In this document: positions 43,789-51,588 of the stretch, piece after piece
Numbering within the stretch: position 1 is the first letter of the stretch
How the letters are laid out: each line of letters begins with the position of its first letter
From: G965200765 sp965203865
GTDB taxonomy: Bacteria; Pseudomonadota; Gammaproteobacteria; Arenicellales; JAJDZL01
Assembly (NCBI GenBank): GCA_965203865.1
Contig: OZ241916.1
Span: 2,542,001 to 2,606,000 of the forward strand
DNA: 64,000 nucleotides
Direction of reading: 5' to 3'
The notes under the pieces: generated by a model
The model's database searches: none
What the model saw: the letters and a program-made list of their open reading frames with translations, nothing else
Told to the model about the DNA's origin: nothing
Translations under genes and position numbers: made by a program

Positions 43789-45315
43789 ATGAAATCACCT
43801 AATATTCTAATGATCATAGCTGACCAGCTTGCGGCACAATCGACCAGCACTTACGGGCACCCGATTGTAAAAACTCCAGCAATGGACAAACTGGCCGAAA
43901 GGGGGTGCCGCTTTGATGCTGCGTATACTCCTTCACCAATATGCGCACCCGCCCGATACTCGTTCATGGCTGGACGACTGTCCACTCGCATCAGAGCCTA
44001 CGACAACGCATCCGAGTTTCCCTCTTCAATCCCTACTTTGGCTCACTACTTAAGAATAATGGGCTATCGGACATGCTTGTCTGGCAAGATGCATTTTATT
44101 GGCCCGGACCAACTTCATGGATTCAACGAACGGCTAACAACTGATATTTATCCTGCAGATTATGCTTGGACCCCGAACTGGCTTGAAGCCGGGGAGCGCG
44201 CTGACAAGTGGTATCACAACATGGACAGCGTCAAGGAAGCAGGCACAGCTGCAACAACTTATCAAATCGAGTACGATGAGGAAGTCGGATTTCTTGCCCA
44301 GCGAAAAATATTTGATTTCGCAAGAGAGAACAACGGACCGTTTGCAATGGTCGTTTCATTTATACATCCGCATGACCCATACGTCACACTTCCTCAGTGG
44401 TGGGATTTGTACAACCATGAAGAAATCGACATGCCGGATTTAACTTTTGAAGCATCGCAGCAAGACCCTCACAGTCATAGACTCAGGGCAGATATGCAGG
44501 CTGATACAGATCCGCCGACAGAGGAGCAAATTAGAAACGCTCGCCACGCATACTATGCAAACGCTTCGTATATTGATAACTGGATAGGAAGCTTGGTTGA
44601 CACCCTTGAGCAATCCAGACTTCTGGACAATACGATTGTTATTGTTACAGCAGACCATGGTGAAATGCTGGGGGAACGGGGACTCTGGTACAAAATGAAC
44701 TTTTTTGAGCGCTCCGCTCGAGTTCCGCTAATTATTGCCGGACCTGAAATTGTACATTCGCAAGTAGCACAAGCTTGTTCACTCATCGACTTGGCTCCAA
44801 CCATGTTGGATTTTGCATCAAACACTTCAAATCCAATACCTGAAATACCTTCGCCTTTTGATGGAAGAAGTCTGCGGCCATTACTTCAAGGGGCTCCTGA
44901 TGGTGATGCAGATTTCGCAATTTCGGAATATTGCGCCGAGGGTACCTATCACCCAATTTACATGTTGCGGCGAGGCAAGTATAAATATATTCATTGCGAC
45001 TCGGACCCACCCATGCTGTTCGATTTGGAAAAAGATCCTGATGAGTTGAATAATGTTGCAGCACATGAAGGGTATTCGCAGATTGCATCTGATTTTGCCA
45101 ACGAAGTAAGCAAGACCTGGGACAGCGATGTGTTGCGAGAAGACATTATTGCCACTCAGCAAGCACGCTTGATGGTAAATGAAGCGATGCAACTTGGTCC
45201 CCTGGTTTCCTGGGATTATCAACCTCCAAGAAATGCAGCCAACGAGTATGTACGTAATCATCTGGACTGGACAGTTGTAAATGCCCGAAGCAGGTTTCCC
45301 CGAATTCAGGCATGA
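43789..45315 (+). CDS. betC: Choline-sulfatase-type arylsulfatase
   Basis: A 508-residue alkaline-phosphatase-fold sulfatase. The modified-cysteine motif CAPARYSFMAGR (C-x-P-x-R) is present; the Cys must become formylglycine. Metal and substrate residues are in NILMIIADQLAAQ, LSGKMHFIGPDQLHGFNERL, HPHDPYVTLPQW and VTADHGEMLGERGLWYKM. The C-terminal block (SWDYQPPRNAANEYVRNHLD) is characteristic of choline-sulfatases. The enzyme releases choline and sulfate from choline-O-sulfate, an osmoprotectant. No betA/betB/betI or transporter genes are in view. No signal peptide is apparent, so a cytosolic location is likely. Confidence 0.85.
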   Translation: MKSPNILMIIADQLAAQSTSTYGHPIVKTPAMDKLAERGCRFDAAYTPSPICAPARYSFMAGRLSTRIRAYDNASEFPSSIPTLAHYLRIMGYRTCLSGKMHFIGPDQLHGFNERLTTDIYPADYAWTPNWLEAGERADKWYHNMDSVKEAGTAATTYQIEYDEEVGFLAQRKIFDFARENNGPFAMVVSFIHPHDPYVTLPQWWDLYNHEEIDMPDLTFEASQQDPHSHRLRADMQADTDPPTEEQIRNARHAYYANASYIDNWIGSLVDTLEQSRLLDNTIVIVTADHGEMLGERGLWYKMNFFERSARVPLIIAGPEIVHSQVAQACSLIDLAPTMLDFASNTSNPIPEIPSPFDGRSLRPLLQGAPDGDADFAISEYCAEGTYHPIYMLRRGKYKYIHCDSDPPMLFDLEKDPDELNNVAAHEGYSQIASDFANEVSKTWDSDVLREDIIATQQARLMVNEAMQLGPLVSWDYQPPRNAANEYVRNHLDWTVVNARSRFPRIQA

Positions 45316-45350
45316 GTTCTTGAGGAACAAAACCTAGCCCTGATTCAATC

Positions 45351-47021
45351 ATGATTCGCAGTCTGACAATAAAAAACTTCAAAAGCTTTGACGATTGCAA
45401 TTTTGAGTTGCATGATTCGATAGTACTTGCAGGGCCAAACAATTCTGGTAAATCCACTATGCTCCAAGGGATCGCAATGTGGAAGTATGGACTTGATCGT
45501 TGGGTGTCCCAACGTAAGGGGGACAGTGAAAAAAGGGTACGGCGAACCGGTGTCCCTATTACTCGAACTGAATTTGCCCATGTACCTTTGCAGGAGATGA
45601 ATTTGCTATGGGGAAATAGGCATGTTCGCGAAGGTTCTCCACGTACTGCAAGATTTATTGAAATTATCGTAGAAGGAGGTTCAATCAAGGAAAACTGGCG
45701 TTGTGGATTGGAATTTCAATATGCAAACACCGAATTAATCTATGTACGGCCATTAGGAGCAAAAAATTTCAATCGTGAAGATTTTCAAGAATTTCCGCCT
45801 GTTGGAGCAGAAAATCTTGATTTAATCTACGTACCATCTCTTTCAAGCATTGAACGGGAAGAACCGCGACGAGACCAAGGGTTGCAAAACAGACTAATTG
45901 GTGAAGGCAGGCCAGGATACATAATAAGAAATTTGCTGTTGGAGATTTTTGAAAATCACCCTCAATACTGGGAAGCTTTAACCAATCATATTGCTAATCT
46001 GTTTGGTATTGAACTACTCCCGCCTGTCTATTCCGAACGCCAAGCCTTTATTCGGTGTGAATATCGGAAAAATAATAAAAGTCGACCTTTGGATTTATCC
46101 AGTACTGGAAGCGGCACACTCCAAGTCCTTCTCCTACTTGCCTTTCTTTATACTCGCCGGGCATCTGTAATCCTGTTGGATGAACCTGACGTGCATCAAC
46201 ATGTAATACTACAAAAACAAGTTTACGACTTGATTCGAAAGATTGCCAATGAACAAAACGGGCAAGTAATAGTTGCCACTCATTCTGAAGTAATTCTTGA
46301 TTCTACTGAACATACTCAAGTTATCGGATTTCTTGGCAATAAGCCTCGGCTTCTTCACCATCGGGCCGAACGCGACCAATTACGTGAAGCTTTAAAGCGT
46401 GTTACAACCACAGACATTTTATTAGGCAAAGAAATTGGAGCCAGCCTCTACCTCGAAGGCGCAACGGATGAAAAAATTCTTGCAGAATGGGCAAAAATAT
46501 TAAACCATCCAGCCCAAAGATTTTTAAATAGACCTTTTATTCATTGGCTTGGCGGCAAGCGTTTAAATGAAGCAAAAGCACACTATTTTGCGATGCGAGC
46601 TGCTTTCCCAAACTTCCGCGCACTCTACATACTTGATGGTGATAACAAAGACCAGCCTGATAAAGAAATGACAAATTCAGGATTACGGATACTTCGTTGG
46701 CAACGTTATGAAATTGAAAACTACTTGCTAATTCCTTCGGCAATCAAAAGATTTTTGAAAAACGACCCATTACTTGAACATAAGGTAGATGAAGAATTTT
46801 GGAAACAAATACCTCCAGATACCGACTTATTCGGCAACATTGCTGCACTTGAGCGTGTCAAGGCAAGTAGCGAATTTCTTGTTCCATTATTTGAAAAAAT
46901 CGGTGTCTCCACGACAAAAGGAGAACTATATCAATTGGCGGCAAACATGACGGAAAATGAAATTCATCCAGAAGTAGTGGAGAAACTTGATGCCATTGCG
47001 GAAATATGGAATCTACAATGA
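45351..47021 (+). CDS. OLD-family ATPase-Toprim nuclease (AAA15-like)
   Basis: A 556-residue protein with an SMC/RecF-type ATPase: MIRSLTIKNFKSF, the P-loop GPNNSGKSTML (residues 28-38), the ABC signature-like SSTGSGTLQVLLLLA, and VILLDEPDVHQH (Walker B), VIVATHSE (H-loop). A Toprim-like nuclease domain follows: ASLYLEGATDEKIL (acidic Glu), LYILDGDNKDQPD (DxD). This is the class 1 OLD layout, also used by GajA-type defence nucleases. No UvrD-like partner (class 2 / Gabija) is adjacent. The 5' end lies 35 nt after the sulfatase gene, but base composition and context mark the start of an accessory island. Confidence 0.85.
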   Translation: MIRSLTIKNFKSFDDCNFELHDSIVLAGPNNSGKSTMLQGIAMWKYGLDRWVSQRKGDSEKRVRRTGVPITRTEFAHVPLQEMNLLWGNRHVREGSPRTARFIEIIVEGGSIKENWRCGLEFQYANTELIYVRPLGAKNFNREDFQEFPPVGAENLDLIYVPSLSSIEREEPRRDQGLQNRLIGEGRPGYIIRNLLLEIFENHPQYWEALTNHIANLFGIELLPPVYSERQAFIRCEYRKNNKSRPLDLSSTGSGTLQVLLLLAFLYTRRASVILLDEPDVHQHVILQKQVYDLIRKIANEQNGQVIVATHSEVILDSTEHTQVIGFLGNKPRLLHHRAERDQLREALKRVTTTDILLGKEIGASLYLEGATDEKILAEWAKILNHPAQRFLNRPFIHWLGGKRLNEAKAHYFAMRAAFPNFRALYILDGDNKDQPDKEMTNSGLRILRWQRYEIENYLLIPSAIKRFLKNDPLLEHKVDEEFWKQIPPDTDLFGNIAALERVKASSEFLVPLFEKIGVSTTKGELYQLAANMTENEIHPEVVEKLDAIAEIWNLQ

Positions 47022-47111
47022 CTGAGTAATTGACTTTTCAGATGGGGATGTTTGTATAGTCTAGGTAAGGTATTGTTTTCCTTTTCATATTCAGAATCTA
47101 TTCGTTTAGAT

Positions 47112-47453
47112 TTACAGGTTCTTGTTTAAGTGCATTGTGACTGCACTCACCACTGCTCCACTAAAAAGAACGCTGTGTAACTTCGACAAATCAGAATCAT
47201 CTAACCAACGCCAACTCTCAGGTGTCAGATGATGCCAAGTGACAATTAAAAGAATAACAATAATTATAACGATAACAGATATAACGATCCAATTGATTCC
47301 ATTACCACATATCTTTCGTAACGATTCTGTCCTTTTATGTTCGTTCCGTTTTCGTTCTTGTTCATAAACTCTGGATTCTTCTTTAGCTGTATTAGCACTG
47401 GTCAAATCTAGTTCCAAATTCTCAACTGGCTGGACCCCAATGCTCTCATTCAT
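47112..47453 (-). CDS. Small single-span membrane protein paired with a Panacea-domain gene
   Basis: 113 residues: a charged N-terminal half (ESRVYEQERKRNEHKRTESLRK), one long membrane segment (INWIVISVIVIIIVILLIVTW), then a short domain with a second hydrophobic tract (LHSVLFSGAVVSAVTMHL). Its start overlaps the upstream Panacea gene by 8 nt, so the two are translationally coupled. Panacea proteins are known antitoxins for many toxin folds, including small membrane toxins, so this is a candidate toxin. The domain itself is not one I can name. Confidence 0.6.
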   Translation of the reverse strand: MNESIGVQPVENLELDLTSANTAKEESRVYEQERKRNEHKRTESLRKICGNGINWIVISVIVIIIVILLIVTWHHLTPESWRWLDDSDLSKLHSVLFSGAVVSAVTMHLNKNL

Positions 47454-47928
47454 TACTTTCTCTTCGCTTTTCTGCTAGATTTTTATAGTAATCTTTAATC
47501 AATTCATTTGGGATAATCGCGCTTCTTTTGTGTTTCATCCATATTTGATGCCACGGTGAACCGTCAGCATGGGTTATTTGAGATAATCGAATTCCTGAAA
47601 ATCCACCATAAAGTCTATTCACTTGTTGAATCAGATCCAACTCTATGTCTTCAAGATTTACTTTAACAACCCCCTTTATTGGCTTTTCAACAGGTGAATT
47701 GCCATATATCTTCAACTCATGGTAAACATCTGGAATTACAGGACCATATTTCCAAGCTTCTACATCTTGTCGGAATAGTGGTCTGTCCTGAAGTCCGAGC
47801 ATCCAACCGTGGGACATGTAGACTAATTTGATAATTTGTAGTGGAGTAAGGAAATCTCCGTTGATGATAAACCAATTCGCTATTTCACGTGCATCATGTT
47901 CTACATGGTTCTGTAGTGTTTCGTTCAT
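47446..47928 (-). CDS. Panacea (DUF4065 / SocA-like) domain protein, candidate antitoxin
   Basis: A 160-residue protein with the Panacea signature: REIANWFIINGDFLTPLQIIKLVYMSHGWMLGLQDRPLFRQDVEAWKYGPVIPDVYHELKIYG. The L-x-K-L-x-Y-x-A/S-h-x-x-x-L and A-W-x-x-G-P-V-x-x-x-(V/L)-Y patterns are conserved across GepA/SocA proteins. A C-terminal half with SQITHADGSPWHQIWMKHKRSAIIPNELIKDYY also matches. Such proteins act as proteolytic adaptors or antitoxins in bipartite systems. It is first in a two-gene operon and reads away from a 490-nt region with perfect inverted repeats. Confidence 0.82.
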   Translation of the reverse strand: MNETLQNHVEHDAREIANWFIINGDFLTPLQIIKLVYMSHGWMLGLQDRPLFRQDVEAWKYGPVIPDVYHELKIYGNSPVEKPIKGVVKVNLEDIELDLIQQVNRLYGGFSGIRLSQITHADGSPWHQIWMKHKRSAIIPNELIKDYYKNLAEKRRESNE

Positions 47929-48031
47929 GGTCTCCCTCCATTACTAGAAATTAATTTGGTATTAGTGTTATTGTTTTTGTAGATTGTAGTAGCTCACTAG
48001 CTTTTTGCTGTGTTGACCATAGAGCCTTTCG

Positions 48032-48079
48032 TCATCTCAATGGAAAGAGAGCGTTGCTCGCGACCGACGCTTGAGATGA
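48032..48079. repeat. 9-bp perfect inverted repeat with 30-nt internal hairpin
   Basis: TCATCTCAA (48032-48040) pairs with TTGAGATGA (48071-48079). The loop holds further GC-rich pairing (GAGC-GTT-GCTC). This could be an operator or a structured leader RNA on the minus strand, about 105-150 nt before the Panacea ATG. Confidence 0.5.
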
Positions 48080-48128
48080 GATACAGCACTCTACATCAAG
48101 CACCACCACGACTGCTGGTCATGCAACC

Positions 48129-48154
48129 GATGATTGTTGTTGCAAACAATCATC
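48129..48154. repeat. 10-bp perfect inverted repeat, 6-nt spacer
   Basis: GATGATTGTT and AACAATCATC flank GTTGCA, a 26-nt dyad about 200 nt upstream of the Panacea gene. It fits an operator-like palindrome or short hairpin. No U-run follows on either strand. Confidence 0.5.
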
Positions 48155-48421
48155 TTCCTCAATTCGCTCTGTTGATGTCTTGGCAAAGGCGTATCTAAAG
48201 TATACCACATTCATTGCTTTCGTTATACACCAACAAGAGCGTTTCCTGTTGGAAAAATTTTAAAGGCGAGTTTGTCGGTTTGCCAAGGTTAACTGCAACA
48301 TGAAAACGATCTGAGCAGCGATTCTGGAGCTTTGTCTGAGTTTTTCAGTGAATTCCGAGTTTGGGACATGCCGGTCTGCCGCTTCTGGCGGCATATTCAA
48401 AACAAGGATGTCAAGCGTGTA

Positions 48422-48709
48422 TTAGGCACGACCAATGCCGTCAAGCTGCGCATCAGATGCTTCAAACTCGTCCCAGCATTTCGAGCGAAAATTTTCGGTT
48501 GAATACCCCTCTTCTTTAAGTAATTCAATTGCCATCGGATGCACCTTTCCTTTCGGACTACTGCCCGCACTGAATGACTTGAAGCGATCTTGCCCTTTTC
48601 GTTGGAGCAATGCTTCAGCTAGAATACTCTGTGCCGAATTCCCGGTGCATAGAAACAGTACATTGTAAATTCGTTGACTACAATCTCCAGGAAAGTTTGT
48701 ATCTTGCAT
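48422..48709 (-). pseudogene. Truncated arsenate reductase / low-molecular-weight phosphatase (ArsC-like)
   Basis: The 95-residue frame starts normally: YNVLFLCTGNSAQSILAEALLQRKGQDRFKSFSAGSSPKGKVHPMAIELLKEEGY. It has the CX5(R/Q)S-type P-loop of thioredoxin-coupled ArsC, with Gln in the place of the usual catalytic Arg (CTGNSAQS versus CTGNSARS). It stops after FRSKCWDEFEASDAQLDGIGRA, where full proteins continue with LDFVFTVCDNAAGE. About 45 or more residues, including the redox cysteines, are missing. Truncation plus loss of the Arg mean it is very likely inactive. Confidence 0.75.
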
Positions 48710-48815
48710 AATTCATTCTCTGTTGCAATGTTTGTTTTTCAATGTAGTATTAACTTGATAATCTAAAAAGCTCACCAAAAGTCGTTTACTAGGGACAGGA
48801 CAATATTTTATCCGT

Positions 48816-49562
48816 ATGAAGAAAATTATTTTAATTACAGGTGGAAGCAGAGGCATAGGAGCGGCAACTGCGATTCTTGCCGCATCCCGAGGATACAGCG
48901 TTGCAATCAATTACAAAGCTAATATTGATGCTGCCCTTAATGTTGTCAAGCAAATCAACGAAGGCGGTGGTGAAGCAATTGCACTGTACGCTGATGTCTC
49001 AAATGAAAGCCAGGTCCTGCATATGTTCAAACAATTGGACGATGAGTTTGGACCAATAACTGCCCTTGTCAACAATGCGGGTATTATTGCGCCTCAATCC
49101 AGATTTGAAGAAATTGAACTTGTGCGCATAAAAGGAGTATTTGGCGTCAATGTAATCGGGACGTTTCTGTGCTCCCGGCAAGCCGTGCTACGAATGTCCA
49201 CCGCAAAAGGAGGAAACGGTGGTTCAATTGTAAATCTGACTTCGAGAGCAGCCAATCTTGGTTCGCCGAATGAATATGTAGACTATGCCGCCTCCAAGGG
49301 AGCAATCGATACGTTTACCAAGGGTTTGGCCCTGGAAGTTGCAGAAGAAAACATACGAGTCAATGCAGTCCGCGCAGGTGTTATCGACACTGAAATACAC
49401 GCCACTTTCAGCGATGACGACCCTTTTGCAACACGCGCACCCAAAATTCCCATGAAGAGACTTGGAACTGCAGAAGAAATTGCAAAATCTATTTTGTGGC
49501 TGTTATCTGATGAAGCTTCCTACTGCACAGGTACGATACTGGATGTCACTGGCGGGCGTTAA
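48816..49562 (+). CDS. Short-chain dehydrogenase/reductase (FabG-like SDR)
   Basis: A 248-residue classical SDR: ILITGGSRGIGAATAIL (NAD(P) site TGxxxGIG), ALVNNAGIIAP (NNAG), SIVNLTSRAANLGSPNEYVDYAASKGAIDTFTKGLALEVA (catalytic Ser, YxxxK), and the C-terminal YCTGTILDVTGGR typical of one FabG-like branch. NADPH preference is suggested by the basic/Ser-Arg in TGGSRG and YKANID. Substrate unknown. Its stop overlaps the convergent HNH gene by 4 nt. Confidence 0.9.
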   Translation: MKKIILITGGSRGIGAATAILAASRGYSVAINYKANIDAALNVVKQINEGGGEAIALYADVSNESQVLHMFKQLDDEFGPITALVNNAGIIAPQSRFEEIELVRIKGVFGVNVIGTFLCSRQAVLRMSTAKGGNGGSIVNLTSRAANLGSPNEYVDYAASKGAIDTFTKGLALEVAEENIRVNAVRAGVIDTEIHATFSDDDPFATRAPKIPMKRLGTAEEIAKSILWLLSDEASYCTGTILDVTGGR

Positions 49563-50551
49563 ACTCGTTGGTTTTGGGCGAATTCAAATTGTTCAAACCG
49601 TATTGCCAATGACTCAGAGTTTGGGTAATCCTCTTTATGCTTCGGAAAATGAATCGATTTCTTGTGCAAACCTTTTAGTAATGCCAATTGAGGTCCATCT
49701 CTACTTTCTAATAGTTGTTCAGAAACATGAATACGATAATCACAATCAAGACCAATGAGATGCCGGTCAAATGCTTCATGATGGAGTTTTGAAAGAGCGA
49801 GTCCATTGGTTACTTCTATTGGCTTGCCAACAGTTTCGCCATAAGGGATGATGTGAGCGGCATCCAGCAATTGCCCAGCGGGAAGACCTGAAAATGCACA
49901 ACGATTATTGTAAGCTTCCATAACTACTGCGCGAAATCTTGCTTGATAAAGTCTTTGCTTGTTTTCTCGTATCGCAAACTTCTGCACATCTGCGCTAGTC
50001 TGCGGATTGATTATTTCATTTCCATTTATCAAACCGAAACAAATTTTGACAGACATAGTACGTCTATCCCAATCTGTGATAAATGTCGGCAATATTGCTT
50101 GATAAACGCCCGGCGCAACTGCAAGAAAATAAATTATGGGAATTTGTTTTTCACATGCCTGTCGCAATAATTGGTTTTTTGGAGATTCAGGGTCATTGCC
50201 AGTGAAGGCATACTCAACTGAACTTTCACTGTTGAAAATCTCTTGATGCACGACTTCTTGGTCTCGATACCAAATTCTGCGTCCAGGCGTTGGCAAAACA
50301 GTTTTAATTGAAAGTACACTTTCCATCTGCCTGGGTTTAAAAATTCCTTCCAATCTGGTACCTAAGCAAATTTTTTCTCCGTTGAATAAAAACCCTTTTT
50401 CGATTTCACCCCAATTCAAAAGGGGCATCTTTTTACTGAGTCTTTTTACATGTTCAAATGCGGTGAAACGAATTTGGTCGTCCCTTGTTTTGCCATATTG
50501 AGCTGTTTTGAAAGGAGTTTGGCGAGCTAAAGTTCTTTTCAAATCATGCAT
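49559..50551 (-). CDS. HNH endonuclease, predicted restriction-type (COG3440-like)
   Basis: A 330-residue protein. The N-terminal region (FTAFEHVKRLSKKMPLLNWGEIEKGFLFNGEKI, RLEGIFKPRQMESVLSIKTVLP) is typical of HNH proteins annotated as putative restriction endonucleases. The C-terminal HNH domain is RFRAVVMEAYNNRCAFSGLPAGQLLDAAHIIPYGETVGKPIEVTNGLALSKLHHEAFDRHLIGLD, with the catalytic HIIP and N...H. No cognate methyltransferase is adjacent. The ATG at 50551 and the second codon lie within the left end of an IS1595-family element; see the mobile element entry. The native start was probably a GTG now on the other side of the insertion. Confidence 0.85.
   Translation of the reverse strand: MHDLKRTLARQTPFKTAQYGKTRDDQIRFTAFEHVKRLSKKMPLLNWGEIEKGFLFNGEKICLGTRLEGIFKPRQMESVLSIKTVLPTPGRRIWYRDQEVVHQEIFNSESSVEYAFTGNDPESPKNQLLRQACEKQIPIIYFLAVAPGVYQAILPTFITDWDRRTMSVKICFGLINGNEIINPQTSADVQKFAIRENKQRLYQARFRAVVMEAYNNRCAFSGLPAGQLLDAAHIIPYGETVGKPIEVTNGLALSKLHHEAFDRHLIGLDCDYRIHVSEQLLESRDGPQLALLKGLHKKSIHFPKHKEDYPNSESLAIRFEQFEFAQNQRV
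50537..50544. repeat. 8-bp target-site duplication, left copy (IS1595 element)
   Basis: TTTCAAAT directly left of the element; the identical right copy is at 51526-51533. A perfect duplication shows that both ends arose from a single insertion and have not been rearranged since. Confidence 0.9.
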
Positions 50552-51525
50552 CTAAACTGAATTAAGGCAATCTCGAATTGGCACATGATCGACAGCGGCT
50601 TGCAGCAATCGGTCCGGCAATTGAGGTTCCCAGAATCGACGATTGAAGCGAAACACAAATTCGTCAATGTATTCCTGAAGGTATCGATGCGACACCCCGT
50701 GGAAGGTTCCCGCCAGAAAACTCTTGAAGTTGCTGATGACGATATGAACCTTCGGAAGCCATTCATCCACTTTCTCCGGCGGGGTGGCCTTGGCTTGGTG
50801 GCGATGCGATTCGCCCAGAACTCGCAAGGCATTCAATGCGTCGGTGCGAATTTCTGAATTCGGCGAAATTCGCTTGGCAAATTCCCGCACCTGTTCCGAA
50901 TTCACCTGCTCCACCAGACGAGCCGCCATGAAGCCCATGCCTTTTTCTTGCTGCTCAACGGCGAAAATCACCGGCTTTTTGCCCTCGCTCCCGCGACCTC
51001 TCTTGCCCGGCTTGCGTCCCCCAACGAAAGCATCGTCCAACTCCACAAGCCCTTCAAGCCAGTAACTTCGGTCGCGATCCCCCATGGACTGGCGCAAAAT
51101 CCTCAGCATTCGATAGGCCGTCGGCCAAGACACCCCAATCGTCTTGGAAAGCCGCTGTGCCGAAATCCCGCCCTTGTCCGTGGCCATCAAGTAAATCGCC
51201 GCAAACCATTTGGGCAGCGGCAGACGCGTATGCTCGAATACCGTACCTGCCGTGGGCGAAACTTGACGACCGCAATTCGTGCACTCGTGCAAATATCGAT
51301 GCTTTAGCTGGTAGGACTTGTCGTGACCGCACTTCGGGCAGATGAATCCGTCTTTCCAGCGCCGCCAGCTCAACTCTTCCAGGCAGGCCTCCTGAGTCGA
51401 ATACTTTTGGCTCCAGTCGAAAAAATTGGTAGGGTTCTGTTGCATTTGGAAGTTCCTCTCTTGCAGGTTCAATCAGATCGTTACATGCTATTATATGACA
51501 ATCCTTAATTTAATTGAGAGGCATG
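50545..51525 (-). mobile_element. Intact IS1595-family insertion sequence
   Basis: 981 bp. The terminal inverted repeats are 50545-50567 and 51503-51525, 19 of 23 positions matching (outer CATGC, inner AATTAAGG). An 8-bp target duplication TTTCAAAT flanks the element exactly (50537-50544 and 51526-51533). The transposase frame is intact, and its stop lies inside the left repeat. Insertion was into the first codons of the HNH gene. Confidence 0.9.
50552..51445 (-). CDS. IS1595-family transposase
   Basis: A 297-residue DDE-type transposase. N-terminal zinc ribbon FICPKCGHDKSYQLKHRYLHECTNCGRQVS (CxxC...CxxC), then TVFEHTRLPLPKWFAAIYL, VSWPTAYRMLRILRQSM, and the catalytic domain beginning GLVELDDAFVGGRKPGKRGRG, with IRTDALNALRVLG and VHIVISNFKSFLAGTFHGVSHRYLQEYIDEFVFRFNRR (ISXO2-like DDE_Tnp). 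The frame reaches TTG 51472, but the ATG at 51445 follows GAGAGGAA at 7 nt. The stop TAG is immediately followed by the ATG of the HNH gene (TAGATG). Confidence 0.92.
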   Translation of the reverse strand: MQQNPTNFFDWSQKYSTQEACLEELSWRRWKDGFICPKCGHDKSYQLKHRYLHECTNCGRQVSPTAGTVFEHTRLPLPKWFAAIYLMATDKGGISAQRLSKTIGVSWPTAYRMLRILRQSMGDRDRSYWLEGLVELDDAFVGGRKPGKRGRGSEGKKPVIFAVEQQEKGMGFMAARLVEQVNSEQVREFAKRISPNSEIRTDALNALRVLGESHRHQAKATPPEKVDEWLPKVHIVISNFKSFLAGTFHGVSHRYLQEYIDEFVFRFNRRFWEPQLPDRLLQAAVDHVPIRDCLNSV

Positions 51526-51533
51526 TTTCAAAT
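51526..51533. repeat. 8-bp target-site duplication, right copy (IS1595 element)
   Basis: TTTCAAAT, matching 50537-50544. Joining the two flanks restores a minus-strand frame with GTG-AAT-TTG-AAA-AGA behind GAGG, the probable original start of the HNH gene. Confidence 0.9.
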
Positions 51534-51579
51534 TCACACTACCTCATAGACTCTTATGAATATTCTGTATGCTACATAC

Positions 51580-51588
51580 CATCTTAGT
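51580..51588. repeat. 9-bp target-site duplication, left copy (IS256 element)
   Basis: CATCTTAGT directly left of the terminal repeat of the IS256-family element; identical copy at 53026-53034. Confidence 0.88.

Larger units (their letters stand above)
47929..48421. other. Structured intergenic region upstream of the Panacea operon
   Basis: 493 nt with no convincing gene (a 62-codon plus-strand frame at 48010 has no coding character). It contains two perfect inverted repeats, TCATCTCAA/TTGAGATGA (48032-48079) and GATGATTGTT/AACAATCATC (48129-48154). There are smaller stems CCAACA/TGTTGG near 48228-48250 and TGCCGC/GCGGCA (48377-48393). The right end abuts a truncated arsC, so the region probably includes a rearrangement junction. 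Confidence 0.45.

Noticed and set aside
45351..47021. Gabija (GajA-GajB) defence system
   Set aside because: The OLD-type nuclease fits GajA loosely, but no UvrD-like GajB is adjacent; the uvrD at 803 is the housekeeping helicase 42 kb away.
48010..48198. 62-codon plus-strand frame upstream of the Panacea gene
   Set aside because: No ribosome site, composition is not protein-like, and it spans two inverted repeats.
49559..51525. HNH nuclease as a passenger gene of the IS1595-family element
   Set aside because: IS1595 elements can carry passengers, but the left inverted repeat and target duplication end at 50545/50537, so all but the first two codons of the HNH gene are outside the element.
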